From: Myxococcales bacterium
GTDB taxonomy: Bacteria > Myxococcota_A > Polyangia > Haliangiales > Haliangiaceae
Direction of reading: 5' to 3'
DNA length: 64,000 nt
Assembly: GCA_016720595.1 (NCBI GenBank)
Contig: JADKKI010000001.1
Location: forward strand, 558,001 to 622,000
A model generated the notes under the pieces. That model did not search any database and was not told the origin of the DNA. It was given only the letters and a program-made list of their open reading frames with translations. Positions within the stretch are counted from its first letter, which is position 1. Each line of letters begins with the position of its first letter. Below are positions 52,691 to 62,503 of this stretch, one piece after another. The position numbers and the translations under genes are program-made.

Positions 52691-53446
52691 TCACTCCCGG
52701 GTCACGCGCCCGGTGATCGCGTCGACCCGGAACGTGAGCTCGTCGTACCGGATCGTCCACCGATCGTCCGCGCGCACGACGTCGAGCTTGGTCCAGCCGT
52801 GAGGAACCCGCTTGAGGGGGCGGCCCATCGGCCCGACGAGCAGCTGATCCCGCTCGACCCTCGACAACGATCCGACGACCGCACGCTCGGCATCTTCGCG
52901 AAGGGCCGCCGCGTCGGTGGTCTTGACCGGAGCCGCGGCGACGGTGGCGACGTCCTTTGACTCGACGCCCTCGCCGCTGTTCGTGCTCCCGAACATCCTG
53001 CCGTCGACCATCTGATCCATGACGAAGTGGATCGGGAGCGCGGAGCGCGGGGTCACCACGAAGTGTGCGCCGGTCGCTTCGTGCGTGCTCCCGCTCCAGG
53101 TCGGCGCGTTGCCGAACCCGAGGTGGACCTCGAGAACCTTGGGGTTCGCGGCGTCGTCGAGCTGGATCCGATAGATCACGCGATCGTCCCGTCGCCCGTT
53201 GACGACGCCGACCACCATCTGGCGATCGAAGTCGATGCTCTTCGCATCGCCCCTGCCGCCAGCGCGCTTCCACGCCGTACGCCACTCGGACTGCGTCCGC
53301 GCGACCACCACACGAGCGCTGCCTCGCGGCTTGGCGATGGTGAGCTCGGTCGCGAACGGCGTCGTTCGCAGGTAGCCCAGGGTGTCGCCCATCGCGAACC
53401 TCGAGTTCACCAGGACGACAGCGAGAGTCGCGAGGCGAGTGATCAT
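52691..53446 (-). CDS. Hypothetical exported protein
   Basis: A 251-residue protein. The N-terminus (MITRLATLAVVLVNSRFAMG) looks like a signal peptide. The mature part is polar with scattered beta-prone segments (MVVGVVNGRRDDRVIYRIQLD, PKVLEVHLGFGNAPTW) and a C-terminal pair of strands (DRWTIRYDELTFRVDAITGRVT) that recalls PepSY-like domains. Function unknown. ATG 53446 is used; the longer frame upstream is antisense to the kinase gene. It converges with selD with a 29-base gap. Confidence 0.6.
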   Translation of the reverse strand: MITRLATLAVVLVNSRFAMGDTLGYLRTTPFATELTIAKPRGSARVVVARTQSEWRTAWKRAGGRGDAKSIDFDRQMVVGVVNGRRDDRVIYRIQLDDAANPKVLEVHLGFGNAPTWSGSTHEATGAHFVVTPRSALPIHFVMDQMVDGRMFGSTNSGEGVESKDVATVAAAPVKTTDAAALREDAERAVVGSLSRVERDQLLVGPMGRPLKRVPHGWTKLDVVRADDRWTIRYDELTFRVDAITGRVTRE

Positions 53447-53608
53447 CGTCGCTCTACCAACGCACGAGCTGGAGGTCTGGGACCTGCCATCCGGAGCTCG
53501 CAAGCACGGTGAGGCTTCGTGTAGGCCTTTGCCCACTCCAAGATCGGGTCCGTCCAGGGTGAAGTTTTGCACCCCGGTAGAGGCTGCGCCCGAGTACGAT
53601 GGGGACGA

Positions 53609-54865
53609 ATGCGCACGATTGCTGGTCGCTATGTCCTCGAAGGACGGCTCGGCGCGGGCGGGATGGGTGAGGTGTATCGAGCCCGTCATCTTCAACTCGG
53701 CAAGCACTTCGCGCTCAAGGTGATCGCCCCAGCGTTCGCCGCAGACGCTCCGATGCGTGCGTTGTTCGAGCGGGAGGTCAAGCTCGCGAGCGAGATCAAC
53801 CACCCCAACATCGTCTCGGTCGTTGACTACGGTGAGGATCCCGAGCTCGGCGCGTTCATGGTCATGGAGCTCGTGCAGGGCGTGCCGCTGGTCGCCGAAC
53901 AGCTCTCGGCACCGATGCCACCACGCCGAGCGCTCGACATCCTGGGCCAGGTCGCGGATGCCCTCGACCACATCCACAAGTGCGGCATCCTGCACGGCGA
54001 CATCAAGGCCGACAACATCATGATCGTGAACGAGCCGGAGCACGGCACCACCGCCCGGCGGCGGCGGCTGGTGCAGCTGCTCGATTTCGGTCTCGCACGG
54101 CGGGTCGGGCTCGATGATGAGGGTGTCAGCGGGAGCCCGCACTACCTCGCGCCCGAGCGCGCGCTTGGCGGCCCCACGACCGTCGCGACCGACATCTACG
54201 CGCTGGGGATCGTGGGGTTCCTGCTGTTCACCAACTCCCTCCCGTTCGATGGCGAGCTGCGTGATCTGATGACCGCACACGTCGAGCAGCCGATGCCGAC
54301 GCTCGCCGAGCGACGGGGTGAGCCCGTGGACGCGGCGATCGAGACCTTGATCGCCCGTGCGACCGCCAAGGATCCCGCGGCGCGACATCCGAGCGCAGCG
54401 GCGTTCGTCTACGAGCTCAAGACCGTGATGGACATGCTCGACGTCGGTCGTCGCCGGGTCCGATCGAGTGGAACCCAGCGCTCGGTCGAGCCTCAGGAGA
54501 TCGCGATCACGCAGCTGTTCGAGCAATCGCCGTTCGCACAGGCGCTGGTCTCGACGGATGGCGTGATCCTGGTCGCGAACCGGGCGTTCGCGGAGATGTC
54601 CGGGATCCTCGGGGATCCCGTCGGGCACTGGCTCGCCGAGGCGCACCTCGCGCACGTGTTCAAGAACCTGATGCGAACCATCGAACGTGCGCCGATGGTG
54701 GGGCGCCCGGTGGAGCGCCGCGCCGAGCTGGCCACGGGGGACGAGATCGTGTTGTGGGCGGGGCCCACGCAGGAGCCCGGCCGCGTCCATCTCGTGCTGC
54801 GCCTGGCGCCGTCGCGGAGCGCCGCGGGCTATCGCGACAGCTCCGAGCTCATCCCCCACTCGTGA
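53609..54865 (+). CDS. Ser/Thr protein kinase with C-terminal PAS-like domain (HGD-type)
   Basis: A 418-residue kinase paralogous to that at 8847-10316. The glycine loop is GAGGMGEV; Lys37 (FALKVI) and Asp131 in ILHGDIKADNIM; DFG at 159-161. Again the HRD Arg is Gly. The C-terminal ~115 residues read as a PAS domain (ITQLFEQSPFAQALVSTDGV, VANRAFAEMSGILGDP). The N-terminal polar leader of the other copy is absent. ATG 53609 is chosen (RTIAGRYVLEG). No membrane segment; likely a cytoplasmic sensor kinase. The 3' end overlaps the convergent lipoprotein gene by 17 bases. Confidence 0.88.
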   Translation: MRTIAGRYVLEGRLGAGGMGEVYRARHLQLGKHFALKVIAPAFAADAPMRALFEREVKLASEINHPNIVSVVDYGEDPELGAFMVMELVQGVPLVAEQLSAPMPPRRALDILGQVADALDHIHKCGILHGDIKADNIMIVNEPEHGTTARRRRLVQLLDFGLARRVGLDDEGVSGSPHYLAPERALGGPTTVATDIYALGIVGFLLFTNSLPFDGELRDLMTAHVEQPMPTLAERRGEPVDAAIETLIARATAKDPAARHPSAAAFVYELKTVMDMLDVGRRRVRSSGTQRSVEPQEIAITQLFEQSPFAQALVSTDGVILVANRAFAEMSGILGDPVGHWLAEAHLAHVFKNLMRTIERAPMVGRPVERRAELATGDEIVLWAGPTQEPGRVHLVLRLAPSRSAAGYRDSSELIPHS

Positions 54866-55712
54866 CGATCTCGACGTAGGCGAATCGCGTGACGCCGTAT
54901 GCCGAGTACAGCGAGACCACGTCCTCGGGGACCACCGCGACGACCGGCGCCGTGGTCATCGCATGGCCAACCACCTCGCAGGTGGTGTTCGCCCCATCAC
55001 GCCGGTAGCGCAGCCGGACCAGCCCTGTGGAGAGCGGAGCGATCGTGATCACCGAACCCGCCGAGACGAGCTGCCACATAGCCGGCGCCGCCGCCGGAAG
55101 GATGTAACAGGGGCGGTCGGGCAAGCCGTTGGGACTGCGGAGGTAGACCCCGAACTGACCGCCCTGACCCTCGACGAAGATGCCGACCTCCACGAGCCAT
55201 TTCAGGCCCGAGATCTTGGCGCGTCGGTTGAGCAGGCCGTAGTCATCGCCGGGCGCGACGCTGACGGGGGCGACGCTGTCGTCGACCAGGTGCCAGTCGG
55301 CGGTGCCTGGAACCCACGCAGCTCCGAGATCCAGGAAGCCATCGAACGCGACCCTGCGCTGGACTCCCGGATCCACGTCACACGCGTCGCCGAGATCGTC
55401 GCCGTCGCTGTTGGCCTGGTCAGCGTTCGAGATCGCGGGGCAGTTGTCGCAGCCATCCTGGAGTCCGTCGCGATCCTCGTCGTGGTCGACGCCGTGAACA
55501 CACGCATCGCATGCGTCCCCGAGCCCATCCTGGTCGGCATCGGCCTGATCGCTGTTCGCCACCTGGGGACAGTTGTCCAGGACATCGATCGTCCCGTCGC
55601 CGTCAGCATCCTCGGGCGCCGCGCTGGTCGGCTCGAGATCGAAGAGCTGATTGCAGGCCGAGGTCATGCCCAGCGCGAGCGCCGCTGCGATGCATCCGAT
55701 CCGGCCCAACAC
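54849..55712 (-). CDS. Lipoprotein with thrombospondin type-3 repeats
   Basis: A 287-residue lipoprotein: signal peptide to MTSAC (Cys20), three Asp-rich calcium-binding units (DADGDGTIDVLDNCP, DADQDGLGDACD, NSDGDDLGDACD, about 34-110) and a C-terminal domain of ~170 residues with beta strands (WLVEVGIFVEGQGGQFGVYL), perhaps a lectin-like sandwich. It is paralogous in layout to the protein at 59027-59809. The role is probably surface attachment. The 3' end overlaps the convergent kinase gene. Confidence 0.75.
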   Translation of the reverse strand: MLGRIGCIAAALALGMTSACNQLFDLEPTSAAPEDADGDGTIDVLDNCPQVANSDQADADQDGLGDACDACVHGVDHDEDRDGLQDGCDNCPAISNADQANSDGDDLGDACDVDPGVQRRVAFDGFLDLGAAWVPGTADWHLVDDSVAPVSVAPGDDYGLLNRRAKISGLKWLVEVGIFVEGQGGQFGVYLRSPNGLPDRPCYILPAAAPAMWQLVSAGSVITIAPLSTGLVRLRYRRDGANTTCEVVGHAMTTAPVVAVVPEDVVSLYSAYGVTRFAYVEIVTSGG

Positions 55713-55749
55713 CTCCGCATCATAGGCCGGGATCGAGGGCGGCTGGTGA

Positions 55750-56778
55750 TCACCGTCGCTTCGGCAGCTTCGCGGCGGTGCGCATCGGGAACGCCGGGCT
55801 CATTCGCGCGAGCTCGGCGAATGCGGCGGCGCGCATGTTCTTCGCGAGATCGCCGTGTGCATCGGCGCTCGTCGACACGTCCCTGATCGTGCCGTCGGGG
55901 TCGCGCGTCGTCGTCGTCGTCGCCTCGATGGTCTCGCTGTTCCTGGCCTCCGCCTTGGAACGGCACAGCACCTTGTGCTCGGCGAGGTCGACGACCGCGA
56001 CCTCGAACGCGGCGCGGCCCGGGGTGAACACGCCCAGGATGTTCGCGCTCGTGGGTACGTCTGGGTCCTCGAACGAGGTCACGCGGATCACGGGCACGAT
56101 GCGGCGCGCCGACATCACCGTGATCCGCGCGTCGTACTCGACGAACTCGTCCATGCTCGAGTAGTTCGCCTCGCTCGGCGGCTCGCGCTCGAACATCTCG
56201 GGCCCCCGAGCCCCCCGGAACCGCGGTGTGGGCGAGAGGTCCTTCCCATCGAGGTTGAGCAGGAGGTCGGTCGAGTCCTTCGCGAACGCGGGGTCGAGCT
56301 CGTCGAGGGCGGGGCACGCCTTCGGCGCCTTCTGCCCGAGCAGATCGCCGACGCCACGCCACTTCGCGAGCAGCGCTTCGCGGCGCTCCGGCGTGGTCTT
56401 GATCGCGACCCAGGTCGCCTCGGGCAGCCACTTGCGCGGCTGGTCGGCGCTGATCGCGAAGTACGGATGCTGGCGCTGCTCGACCTTGTCGAACGTCGCG
56501 GTGATCCGGTAGGTCTGGCCGCCCTGCTTCACCCAGAACCAATCGGCGGCGTACTTCGGTTCGCTGACGTCGCGACCGAGCTCGTAGCCGGCGGCCTTGA
56601 ACGCGGCGATGAACGCCTCGGGCTTCGCGGTGGTCTCGCCGGAGAGGCCATCGGCGCCGCAGCGATCGATGCGCGTGATCTCGGGCAACTTGATCGACGT
56701 GTAGGGCTCGCACATCTCGGCTCGCTTGCTGCTGCAGCCGGTGGCGAGGACGAAGGGGACGAGAAGGAGTCGCTTCAT
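55750..56778 (-). CDS. Hypothetical lipoprotein
   Basis: A 342-residue lipoprotein: MKRLLLVPFVLATGCSSKRA has a lipobox (ATGC). The mature part is of unknown family, with an alpha/beta pattern (FIAAFKAAGYELGRDV, TYRITATFDKVEQRQHPYFAI) and a long C-terminal stretch (FEVAVVDLAEHKVLCRSKAEA). No enzyme motif is seen. ATG 56778 is used. It is divergent from the disrupted gene that begins at 56951. Confidence 0.6.
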   Translation of the reverse strand: MKRLLLVPFVLATGCSSKRAEMCEPYTSIKLPEITRIDRCGADGLSGETTAKPEAFIAAFKAAGYELGRDVSEPKYAADWFWVKQGGQTYRITATFDKVEQRQHPYFAISADQPRKWLPEATWVAIKTTPERREALLAKWRGVGDLLGQKAPKACPALDELDPAFAKDSTDLLLNLDGKDLSPTPRFRGARGPEMFEREPPSEANYSSMDEFVEYDARITVMSARRIVPVIRVTSFEDPDVPTSANILGVFTPGRAAFEVAVVDLAEHKVLCRSKAEARNSETIEATTTTTRDPDGTIRDVSTSADAHGDLAKNMRAAAFAELARMSPAFPMRTAAKLPKRR

Positions 56779-56950
56779 GTGGGGATCCGGACGCGGGTGT
56801 GGGGCGGACCGTCGCACGCCGATCCCGGACCAGAACCGACAAACGGCCGGCAGAATGCGCCGGATCAGCGCCTTCATGGCCGACCTGGCTCGGGCCGAGC
56901 TGGGCGGCGGACGAGCGGCGCCTGGTGCTTGCGGTAGCATCGCCAACGCC

Positions 56951-57570
56951 ATGCGCACTCCTGCTGTCGGGCTCGTCGTCCTCTCCGTCGCCCTCGGGCT
57001 TCCCACCGCAGCGATCGCGGCTCAGGGAAGCGGCGGACGTTCGCCGCTACTGCGGGGGTCGTTCGGCGGGCGTCACCGGGGACGCGACACCGCCGCTACG
57101 CTCGCGACGCATCACGGGGCGAAGCCGAGGCAGGTTTGACACCGCGCGTTCGGTCGGGGGGTCCGCTCCCGGCGGGCCGCCCCCGCCCCGGCCCCCCCAC
57201 GGCGGGTGACCGCACGCTTCGCGCCATGACGACGGCCCGACGGTGACCCCGCGTGGGCGAGGCCGGCGGCCCTCATGGGTGGACTTGGTCGCTCTGTGGG
57301 CGCCGCTACGGTCATCGCACACGACACCGCGACTGCACCTGCTGGCGCTGGACCTGCGCCCAGGCCGCGCAGCTCGCTCGTCCGGGGGGGTGCGCGGCTC
57401 TTCAGGCGAGGAAAGTCCCACTACCTGACCTGCACGCGACTGGCCGACGCGAACGGCTACTTCCTCGACGTGACGCTGATGTGCACCAAGTCCGTCAGCA
57501 CGGTGGTCGTGGTCTGGGAGCCGCCGTGCCGCGCGAGATCCAACGCGGCCGCGCTCCGGGGGGGGGGCCC
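56951..57570 (+). pseudogene. Disrupted gene with signal peptide
   Basis: From ATG 56951 a signal peptide is clear (VGLVVLSVALGLPTAAIAA/QG), but the frame ends near 57138 without a normal mature domain. Coding-like sense reappears in another frame at about 57416-57545 (SHYLTCTRLADANGYFLDV then TLMCTKSVSTVVVVWEPP), after G-tracts at 57152-57157, 57385-57391 and others. The simplest view is one secreted Cys-containing protein broken by homopolymer indels, either true decay or assembly error. No family recognised. The 187-base stretch 56779-56950 upstream contains no other gene. Confidence 0.4.
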
Positions 57571-57595
57571 CCCGGGGGGGGGGGGGGGCGGGGGG
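57558..57595. repeat. Extreme G/C homopolymer cluster
   Basis: The sequence is G10 (57558-57567), C6 (57568-57573), G15 (57574-57588), one C, then G6. Nothing like it occurs elsewhere in the window. Such runs are hard to sequence; they may be an assembly artefact, a mutation hotspot or a quadruplex-forming tract. Confidence 0.8.
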
Positions 57596-57635
57596 CCCGG
57601 CCGAGAGCGATCACTGCAGCGTCTGGAGACGAGGC

Positions 57636-58280
57636 CTACGGGTCGACGTTGATGGCAGGCGTGGCGAGCAGCTCGGTCCAGCGAGCCTTCGCCCACTTCG
57701 CGATCGCGTCCTCGCCCTTGAAGCCCTCGGCCTTGTAGTCCCCGCCCGTCGGCTTGTCGTCGAGATCCTTGCCGCGCCCGTTGCCGCGGAGTGCGTGCTT
57801 GGCCGCTCCTTCGAGGACCAGCAGCTTGCGCGGCGTGGGGCGCTCGGTCGCGTCGCAGCCGAGATCGTAGGCGAACGCGACCTCGACCTTCCCGTCGCCA
57901 TCCACGTCGCCGAACGACACCGCTCCCTGCACGAAGCTGCTGGTCATGTCGAGCTGGCAGTTGGTGACGCCATCCTGGACGAGCCGGACCTGCGCGGACT
58001 TCGCACCGGCGTAGAGCTGCGCGAATAGCTGACGGCTCTCGCCGGCCTTGGTCGAGCCCGTGGTCGACGACAGCACGAGGTATCCCGGGACCTTGTCGGC
58101 GCCGGAGAACTTCCACGCCGCGATCAGCCGCTTGCCCTTGGGCTTGATCGGGGAGGGCAGGGGCGCTTCGGAGGGCAGCCGCTCGCTCGGGATCGCGGAT
58201 GGGGCGTCGGCGTGGGCGATCGAGCTCAGGGAGGCGGCGATGGCGAGATGAATGGCGAGATGAATGGTCGGACGAGACAT
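57636..58280 (-). CDS. Hypothetical secreted protein with FG-GAP-like repeat
   Basis: A 214-residue protein. The signal peptide (HLAIHLAIAASLSSIAHA) contains an internal repeat from the DNA unit gatggcgagatgaat. The mature part has GDVDGDGKVEVAFAYDLGCD, resembling one FG-GAP/VCBS calcium unit, and strands around ARLVQDGVTNCQLDM-type sequence. No known enzyme. GTG 58298 is a longer possible start; ATG 58280 puts the signal first. It is divergent from the next plus-strand gene. Confidence 0.6.
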   Translation of the reverse strand: MSRPTIHLAIHLAIAASLSSIAHADAPSAIPSERLPSEAPLPSPIKPKGKRLIAAWKFSGADKVPGYLVLSSTTGSTKAGESRQLFAQLYAGAKSAQVRLVQDGVTNCQLDMTSSFVQGAVSFGDVDGDGKVEVAFAYDLGCDATERPTPRKLLVLEGAAKHALRGNGRGKDLDDKPTGGDYKAEGFKGEDAIAKWAKARWTELLATPAINVDP

Positions 58281-58418
58281 CGCCACACAGAATCGCACGT
58301 GCTGTCGATGAAGTCAGGGAGCCAACAGCTGGTGTTCGCTGAGGCTCTGCCGGACCCGGGTCGAGTCATCTGCGAAGGCTCGCATCACGCGAATGAATCC
58401 CTTAGGCTGACCGTTGCC

Positions 58419-58994
58419 ATGCGAATGCTGCGAATCGCGATCGTCGGCGCACTCGCATGGGCGACGACGGCCACCGCCGCGCCGAAGGGCTGGCTCGACC
58501 AGCCCCGCTGGCCCACGCCCAAGGCCGGGGATCGGATCGAGTTGACGTGGCTCGTCTACCCGATCCCTCCGCCCGCCGACACGCCCGAGAACACCCGAGC
58601 CCCGCTCGCGCTCGAGATCACGATCGGCGGCGTGACTCGCGTGCAGAAGTTCCCACCGCAACTGGGTGCGCTCAAGCCGCTGAACCTGCCGCTATGCGAA
58701 GGGGCGGTGAACCTCGTGGCGTATCCGTTCGAGCGCGGTGAGGTCGCGAAGATCACGTTCTACGAGGGTGGCGCTGGTGGCTTCCTCGTCAAGCGTGCCG
58801 CCAGCGACGTGCTCTCGGTGATCGGCTGGGAACAGTCCGACGGCGCGTGTGAGGTCAAGGGGCAGATCGCGATGTGCCCGCGACACGACAAGCTCGTCAC
58901 CAAGCTGCACGTGCCCAAGGGCCTGGAGATCCGCGAGCGCATCTTCGAGGTGGACGCGAAGGGCACGCGGCATCCGTTCGACTGCAAGTCCTGA
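58419..58994 (+). CDS. Hypothetical secreted protein
   Basis: A 191-residue protein with a signal peptide (MLRIAIVGALAWATTATA/AP). The mature part has two Cys pairs and a beta-rich pattern (RIELTWLVYPIPPPADTPEN, KITFYEGGAGGFLVKRAA). Not recognised. ATG 58419 gives the signal; the region upstream is the divergent gene's promoter zone (about 140 bases). It ends 33 bases before the convergent TSP3 lipoprotein gene. Confidence 0.6.
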   Translation: MRMLRIAIVGALAWATTATAAPKGWLDQPRWPTPKAGDRIELTWLVYPIPPPADTPENTRAPLALEITIGGVTRVQKFPPQLGALKPLNLPLCEGAVNLVAYPFERGEVAKITFYEGGAGGFLVKRAASDVLSVIGWEQSDGACEVKGQIAMCPRHDKLVTKLHVPKGLEIRERIFEVDAKGTRHPFDCKS

Positions 58995-59026
58995 GGCCCA
59001 GGATGCGGTCGGGCCGGGCATGGTGA

Positions 59027-59809
59027 TCAGTTCGTCGTGACGATCGCGAGGTAGTGGAGCTCGAGAACGAGGCCTTCGATCGGGATGACGATCCGATCTG
59101 CGCCCGCATAGTTGGGGGCGACCGCGGCGGTCTGATAGCGCTCGCCGGGCCAGCCGCCGATCACATCGATCTGCCGCGGCTGCGTGCGGACCGCGAGGAG
59201 CAGGTCGACCTCGCCTGGATGCACCCCCGAGGCGAGCGCCTGGTTGCCCCGATCGAAGTAGTTCGAGCCGGTCCACTCGCTGACGGACAGCACGCGATTG
59301 GACGCGTCGTCGTACAGCTGCCCGTAGTAGTAGGGGTTATTCGCGGTCTGATCGACGAGCGCGATCGCGACCTGCCAGCCCGGCGCCGTGGCGACCCGCG
59401 ACCTGATCGTCGCGCCGAGCCAGATCTCGGCGTCCGTCACCGGCACGTTCGCGGTGAGCTGGCCGTTCCTGCCCTGCGGTGGATCGCCATCGAACAGGTA
59501 GCCATCGGGGCCGCGCGTCCAGGTCCCGAACCCAGTGACGGTCAGCGCCGGATCGGACGGGCGCAGCGCGTTGAAGTAAGTGAGGTGCTGACGCGCGTTC
59601 GCGGGCTCGCGATCGCAGGCATCGCCGACCCGATCCCCGTCCTGATCTGCTTGGTCCGCATTGGCGAGGAACGGACAGTTGTCACGGTCGTCGTCGATCA
59701 GGTCCCCGTCCTCGTCGTGGACGAGCGCGACGGCCCCCGCGTCGTCGGTCGGATCGAAGCCGATCCGGCCGCAGCCGGCCAGTAGCACGATCGCGAGCCA
59801 CCCACGCAC
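59027..59809 (-). CDS. Lipoprotein with thrombospondin type-3 repeats
   Basis: A 260-residue lipoprotein: GTG start, signal to LLAGC, then a short calcium-binding stretch (DEDGDLIDDDRDNCP, DQDGDRVGDACD) and a ~175-residue C-terminal beta domain (AEIWLGATIRSRVATAPGWQ). The layout matches the protein at 54849-55712 with one repeat fewer, and both contain the same kind of lectin-like sandwich; they are paralogues. The start GTG 59809 is the one just before the hydrophobic core. Confidence 0.72.
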   Translation of the reverse strand: MRGWLAIVLLAGCGRIGFDPTDDAGAVALVHDEDGDLIDDDRDNCPFLANADQADQDGDRVGDACDREPANARQHLTYFNALRPSDPALTVTGFGTWTRGPDGYLFDGDPPQGRNGQLTANVPVTDAEIWLGATIRSRVATAPGWQVAIALVDQTANNPYYYGQLYDDASNRVLSVSEWTGSNYFDRGNQALASGVHPGEVDLLLAVRTQPRQIDVIGGWPGERYQTAAVAPNYAGADRIVIPIEGLVLELHYLAIVTTN

Positions 59810-59859
59810 GCGGCCAGCGTAGCACCGGACGGGCTCGCCCCTTGCACCGGCGTCGAGGC

Positions 59860-60678
59860 ATGCAGCATCGCAACGACGAGCAGGCTCCACGGCGTGCGGA
59901 TCCGCCCGACCGGGCGCCACCGCACGACGGCCTCCGCGAGCGCATCGGCCACGCGATCGGGCGATGGTGGACCCCGGCGATCGCGGCGATCGCCAGCGTC
60001 CGTCAGGCCCGCATGTTCCATCCCACGGGGCACACGTTCGCCGGCAGGATCGAGCCGATCATCGGCGGCGTGTTCGATGCGCTCGGCGCCCGGCTCGACG
60101 GCAGGGTGCTCGTTCGGGTCTCCGGCGCGCTGTGGAAGCAGGAGCGCGAGTGGCTCGATGTGCTCGGCGTCGCGCTGCGGATCCGCCCCGGCGATGGGCC
60201 TCCGATCACCGAGCGGCCCGGTCCGCGCGATCAGGATCTCCTGTTCGCCACGATCCGGAGCCCGCTCGCGATGCTGATCGCGCCGTTCACCACGGATGCG
60301 AGCAACTTCCTCTCGAGCTACTGGGCCGTCTCGCCGTTCGAGGCGCCGGAGGTCGGGCGTCTCGAGCTCCGGTTGCGGCCACTCGGCCGGGCGGTGATCG
60401 GTGGATCCCGGATCAACCGGCTGCGCGAGGCGGTCCGTCGCGGCGAGGCGGGCTGGTGGCTCGACGTGCGCCGTCCGCTCGGGCTCGGCTGGCATCCGGT
60501 CGCCGTGATTCACCTCGAGAAGGAGACCCACGTCGATCAGAGCGCGCTCGCTTTCGATCCGTTCCGCGCGGGCGCCGAGCTCCAGCCGGTCGGCCTCGTC
60601 CATGCGATCCGCCGAGCGGCCTATGCCGCGAGCCGCCGCGGCCGGTCTCAAGGGTCGGTGGTGACCACCGCGATGTAG
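59860..60678 (+). CDS. Hypothetical protein, possibly catalase-like fold
   Basis: A 272-residue cytoplasmic protein. The central part ([52 protein letters not shown]) has a weak resemblance to catalase-related heme proteins in the order of R-[VF]-S, G-x-A-x-R and D-L-L blocks, but the catalase His and proximal Tyr are not identifiable. Unassigned otherwise. ATG 59860 is used; a TTG lies 18 bases upstream in frame. It precedes the fumarase gene by 64 bases. Confidence 0.5.
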   Translation: MQHRNDEQAPRRADPPDRAPPHDGLRERIGHAIGRWWTPAIAAIASVRQARMFHPTGHTFAGRIEPIIGGVFDALGARLDGRVLVRVSGALWKQEREWLDVLGVALRIRPGDGPPITERPGPRDQDLLFATIRSPLAMLIAPFTTDASNFLSSYWAVSPFEAPEVGRLELRLRPLGRAVIGGSRINRLREAVRRGEAGWWLDVRRPLGLGWHPVAVIHLEKETHVDQSALAFDPFRAGAELQPVGLVHAIRRAAYAASRRGRSQGSVVTTAM

Positions 60679-60742
60679 CGCAGCGCGACGATCGCGATCG
60701 ACGCCACGCGCACCGCCGGGCGATAGCGTAAACTTCGCCGCG

Positions 60743-62398
60743 ATGTCGCCGACGTTTCAGTTCCAGGAGATCCTCGAGGCCGGGCACCACCACGGCACCC
60801 CGTACAAGCAGCTGACGAGCGACTTCGTCGGGACCTTCGAGGCCAACGGCAAGCGGTTCCTCGAGGTGGCGCCCGAGGCGTTGACCCTGCTGACGCGCAC
60901 GGCGATGCGCGACATCGCGCACCTGCTGCGGCCCGGTCACCTCGCGCAGCTGCGCGCGATCCTCGATGACGCCGAGGCCTCGGCGAACGATCGATTCGTC
61001 GCCCTCGAGCTGCTCAAGAACGCGAACATCGCGGCCGGCGGGATCCTGCCTGGCTGTCAGGACACCGGGACCGCGATCGTGATGGGCAAGAAGGGCCAGT
61101 ACGTCCTCACCCAGGGCGGCGACGAGGCGGCGATCGCGCGAGGCGTGTTCGACACCTATCTCGAGTCGAACCTCCGCTACTCCCAGGTCGCGCCACTCGA
61201 CATGTTCGAGGAGAGCAACACCGGCAACAACCTCCCCGCGCAGATCGAGCTCTACGCCACCGATGGTGACGAGTACCACTTCCTGTTCATGGCCAAGGGC
61301 GGCGGCTCGGCGAACAAGAGCCTGCTGTTTCAGGAGACCAAGGCGCTGCTCAATCCGAAGAGCCTCGCGGCGTTCCTCGATCAGAAGCTGCGCTCCCTGG
61401 GGACCGCCGCCTGCCCGCCGTACCACCTCGCCGTGGTGATCGGCGGCACCAGCGCCGAGCAGACCCTCAAGGTCGCGAAGCTCGCCTCCGCGCGCTACCT
61501 CGACGAGCTGCCGACCAGCGGCAACAAGCTCGGCCGCGCCTTCCGCGATCTCGAGTGGGAGCAGAAGGTCGTGGAGATCGCCCGGGCGAGCGGGATCGGC
61601 GCGCAGTTCGGCGGCAAGTACTTCTGTCACGACGCTCGCGTGATCCGGCTCCCGCGCCACGGCGCGAGCTGCCCTGTCGCGCTCGCGGTGTCGTGCTCGG
61701 CCGATCGCCAGGCGCTCGGGAAGATCACGCGTGACGGCGTGTTCCTCGAACAGCTCGAGACCGAGCCCTCGAAGTACCTGCCGGACACCACGCACGAGGA
61801 GCTCTCGGGCGAGGTCGTGAAGGTGGATCTGACGATGCCGATGAGCGAGATCCGCGCGCTGCTCTCGCGCTATCCGATCCGGACCCGGCTGTCGTTGTCG
61901 GGGCCGCTGATCGTCGCGCGCGATATCGCACACGCCAAGCTCAAAGAGCGGCTCGATCGCGGCGAGGGGCTGCCGCAGTACCTGAAGGATCACTGCGTGT
62001 ACTACGCCGGCCCCGCGAAGACCCCGGCCGGCTACGCCTCTGGATCGTTCGGCCCGACCACGGCCGGCCGCATGGACAGCTACGTCGACCTGTTCCAGGA
62101 GCACGGCGGCTCGATGGTCATGCTCGCCAAGGGCAACCGCAGCCAGCAGGTCACCGATGCGTGCAAGAAGCACGGGGGCTTCTACCTCGGCTCGATCGGC
62201 GGCCCTGCGGCGCGACTCGCCAAGGACTGCATCAAGAAGGTCGAGGTCCACGAGATGGCGGAGCTCGGGATGGAGGCGGTGTGGAAGATCGACGTGGTCG
62301 AGTTCCCGGCGTTCATCGTGGTCGATGACAAGGGCAACGACTTCTTCGCAGGCATCCAGGGCACCGGTCCGGCGAAGACCCTGCTCAAGCAGAAGTAG
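60743..62398 (+). CDS. fumA: Class I fumarate hydratase
   Basis: A 551-residue iron-sulfur fumarase interconverting fumarate and malate in the TCA cycle. The N-terminal domain has [19 protein letters not shown] and [34 protein letters not shown] follows; the C-terminal beta part has [14 protein letters not shown] and [15 protein letters not shown]. Candidate cluster cysteines are those in GCQDTG, ASCPV or CHDA, and DHCVYY. Oxygen-sensitive class I enzymes usually coexist with class II in aerobes; no second fumarase is seen here. ATG 60743 is used. Confidence 0.93.
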   Translation: MSPTFQFQEILEAGHHHGTPYKQLTSDFVGTFEANGKRFLEVAPEALTLLTRTAMRDIAHLLRPGHLAQLRAILDDAEASANDRFVALELLKNANIAAGGILPGCQDTGTAIVMGKKGQYVLTQGGDEAAIARGVFDTYLESNLRYSQVAPLDMFEESNTGNNLPAQIELYATDGDEYHFLFMAKGGGSANKSLLFQETKALLNPKSLAAFLDQKLRSLGTAACPPYHLAVVIGGTSAEQTLKVAKLASARYLDELPTSGNKLGRAFRDLEWEQKVVEIARASGIGAQFGGKYFCHDARVIRLPRHGASCPVALAVSCSADRQALGKITRDGVFLEQLETEPSKYLPDTTHEELSGEVVKVDLTMPMSEIRALLSRYPIRTRLSLSGPLIVARDIAHAKLKERLDRGEGLPQYLKDHCVYYAGPAKTPAGYASGSFGPTTAGRMDSYVDLFQEHGGSMVMLAKGNRSQQVTDACKKHGGFYLGSIGGPAARLAKDCIKKVEVHEMAELGMEAVWKIDVVEFPAFIVVDDKGNDFFAGIQGTGPAKTLLKQK

Positions 62399-62503
62399 CG
62401 CGGCGCCCACGCGATTCACGGATGTGTGGTCCCCGAGGGTAGTCAGGATCACCAGATCTAGCTAACTTGGTGAGGTCCCGCGGGTCGCCGACGGTTCGCC
62501 CCC

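Noticed and set aside
52691..54859. Long minus-strand frame extending through the kinase gene at 53609
   Set aside because: Only the part from ATG 53446 reads as a secreted protein; the rest is antisense to an intact kinase.
57275..57652. Independent gene starting at 57275
   Set aside because: The frame has no ribosome site, runs through homopolymers and only its middle is protein-like; treated as part of the disrupted gene.
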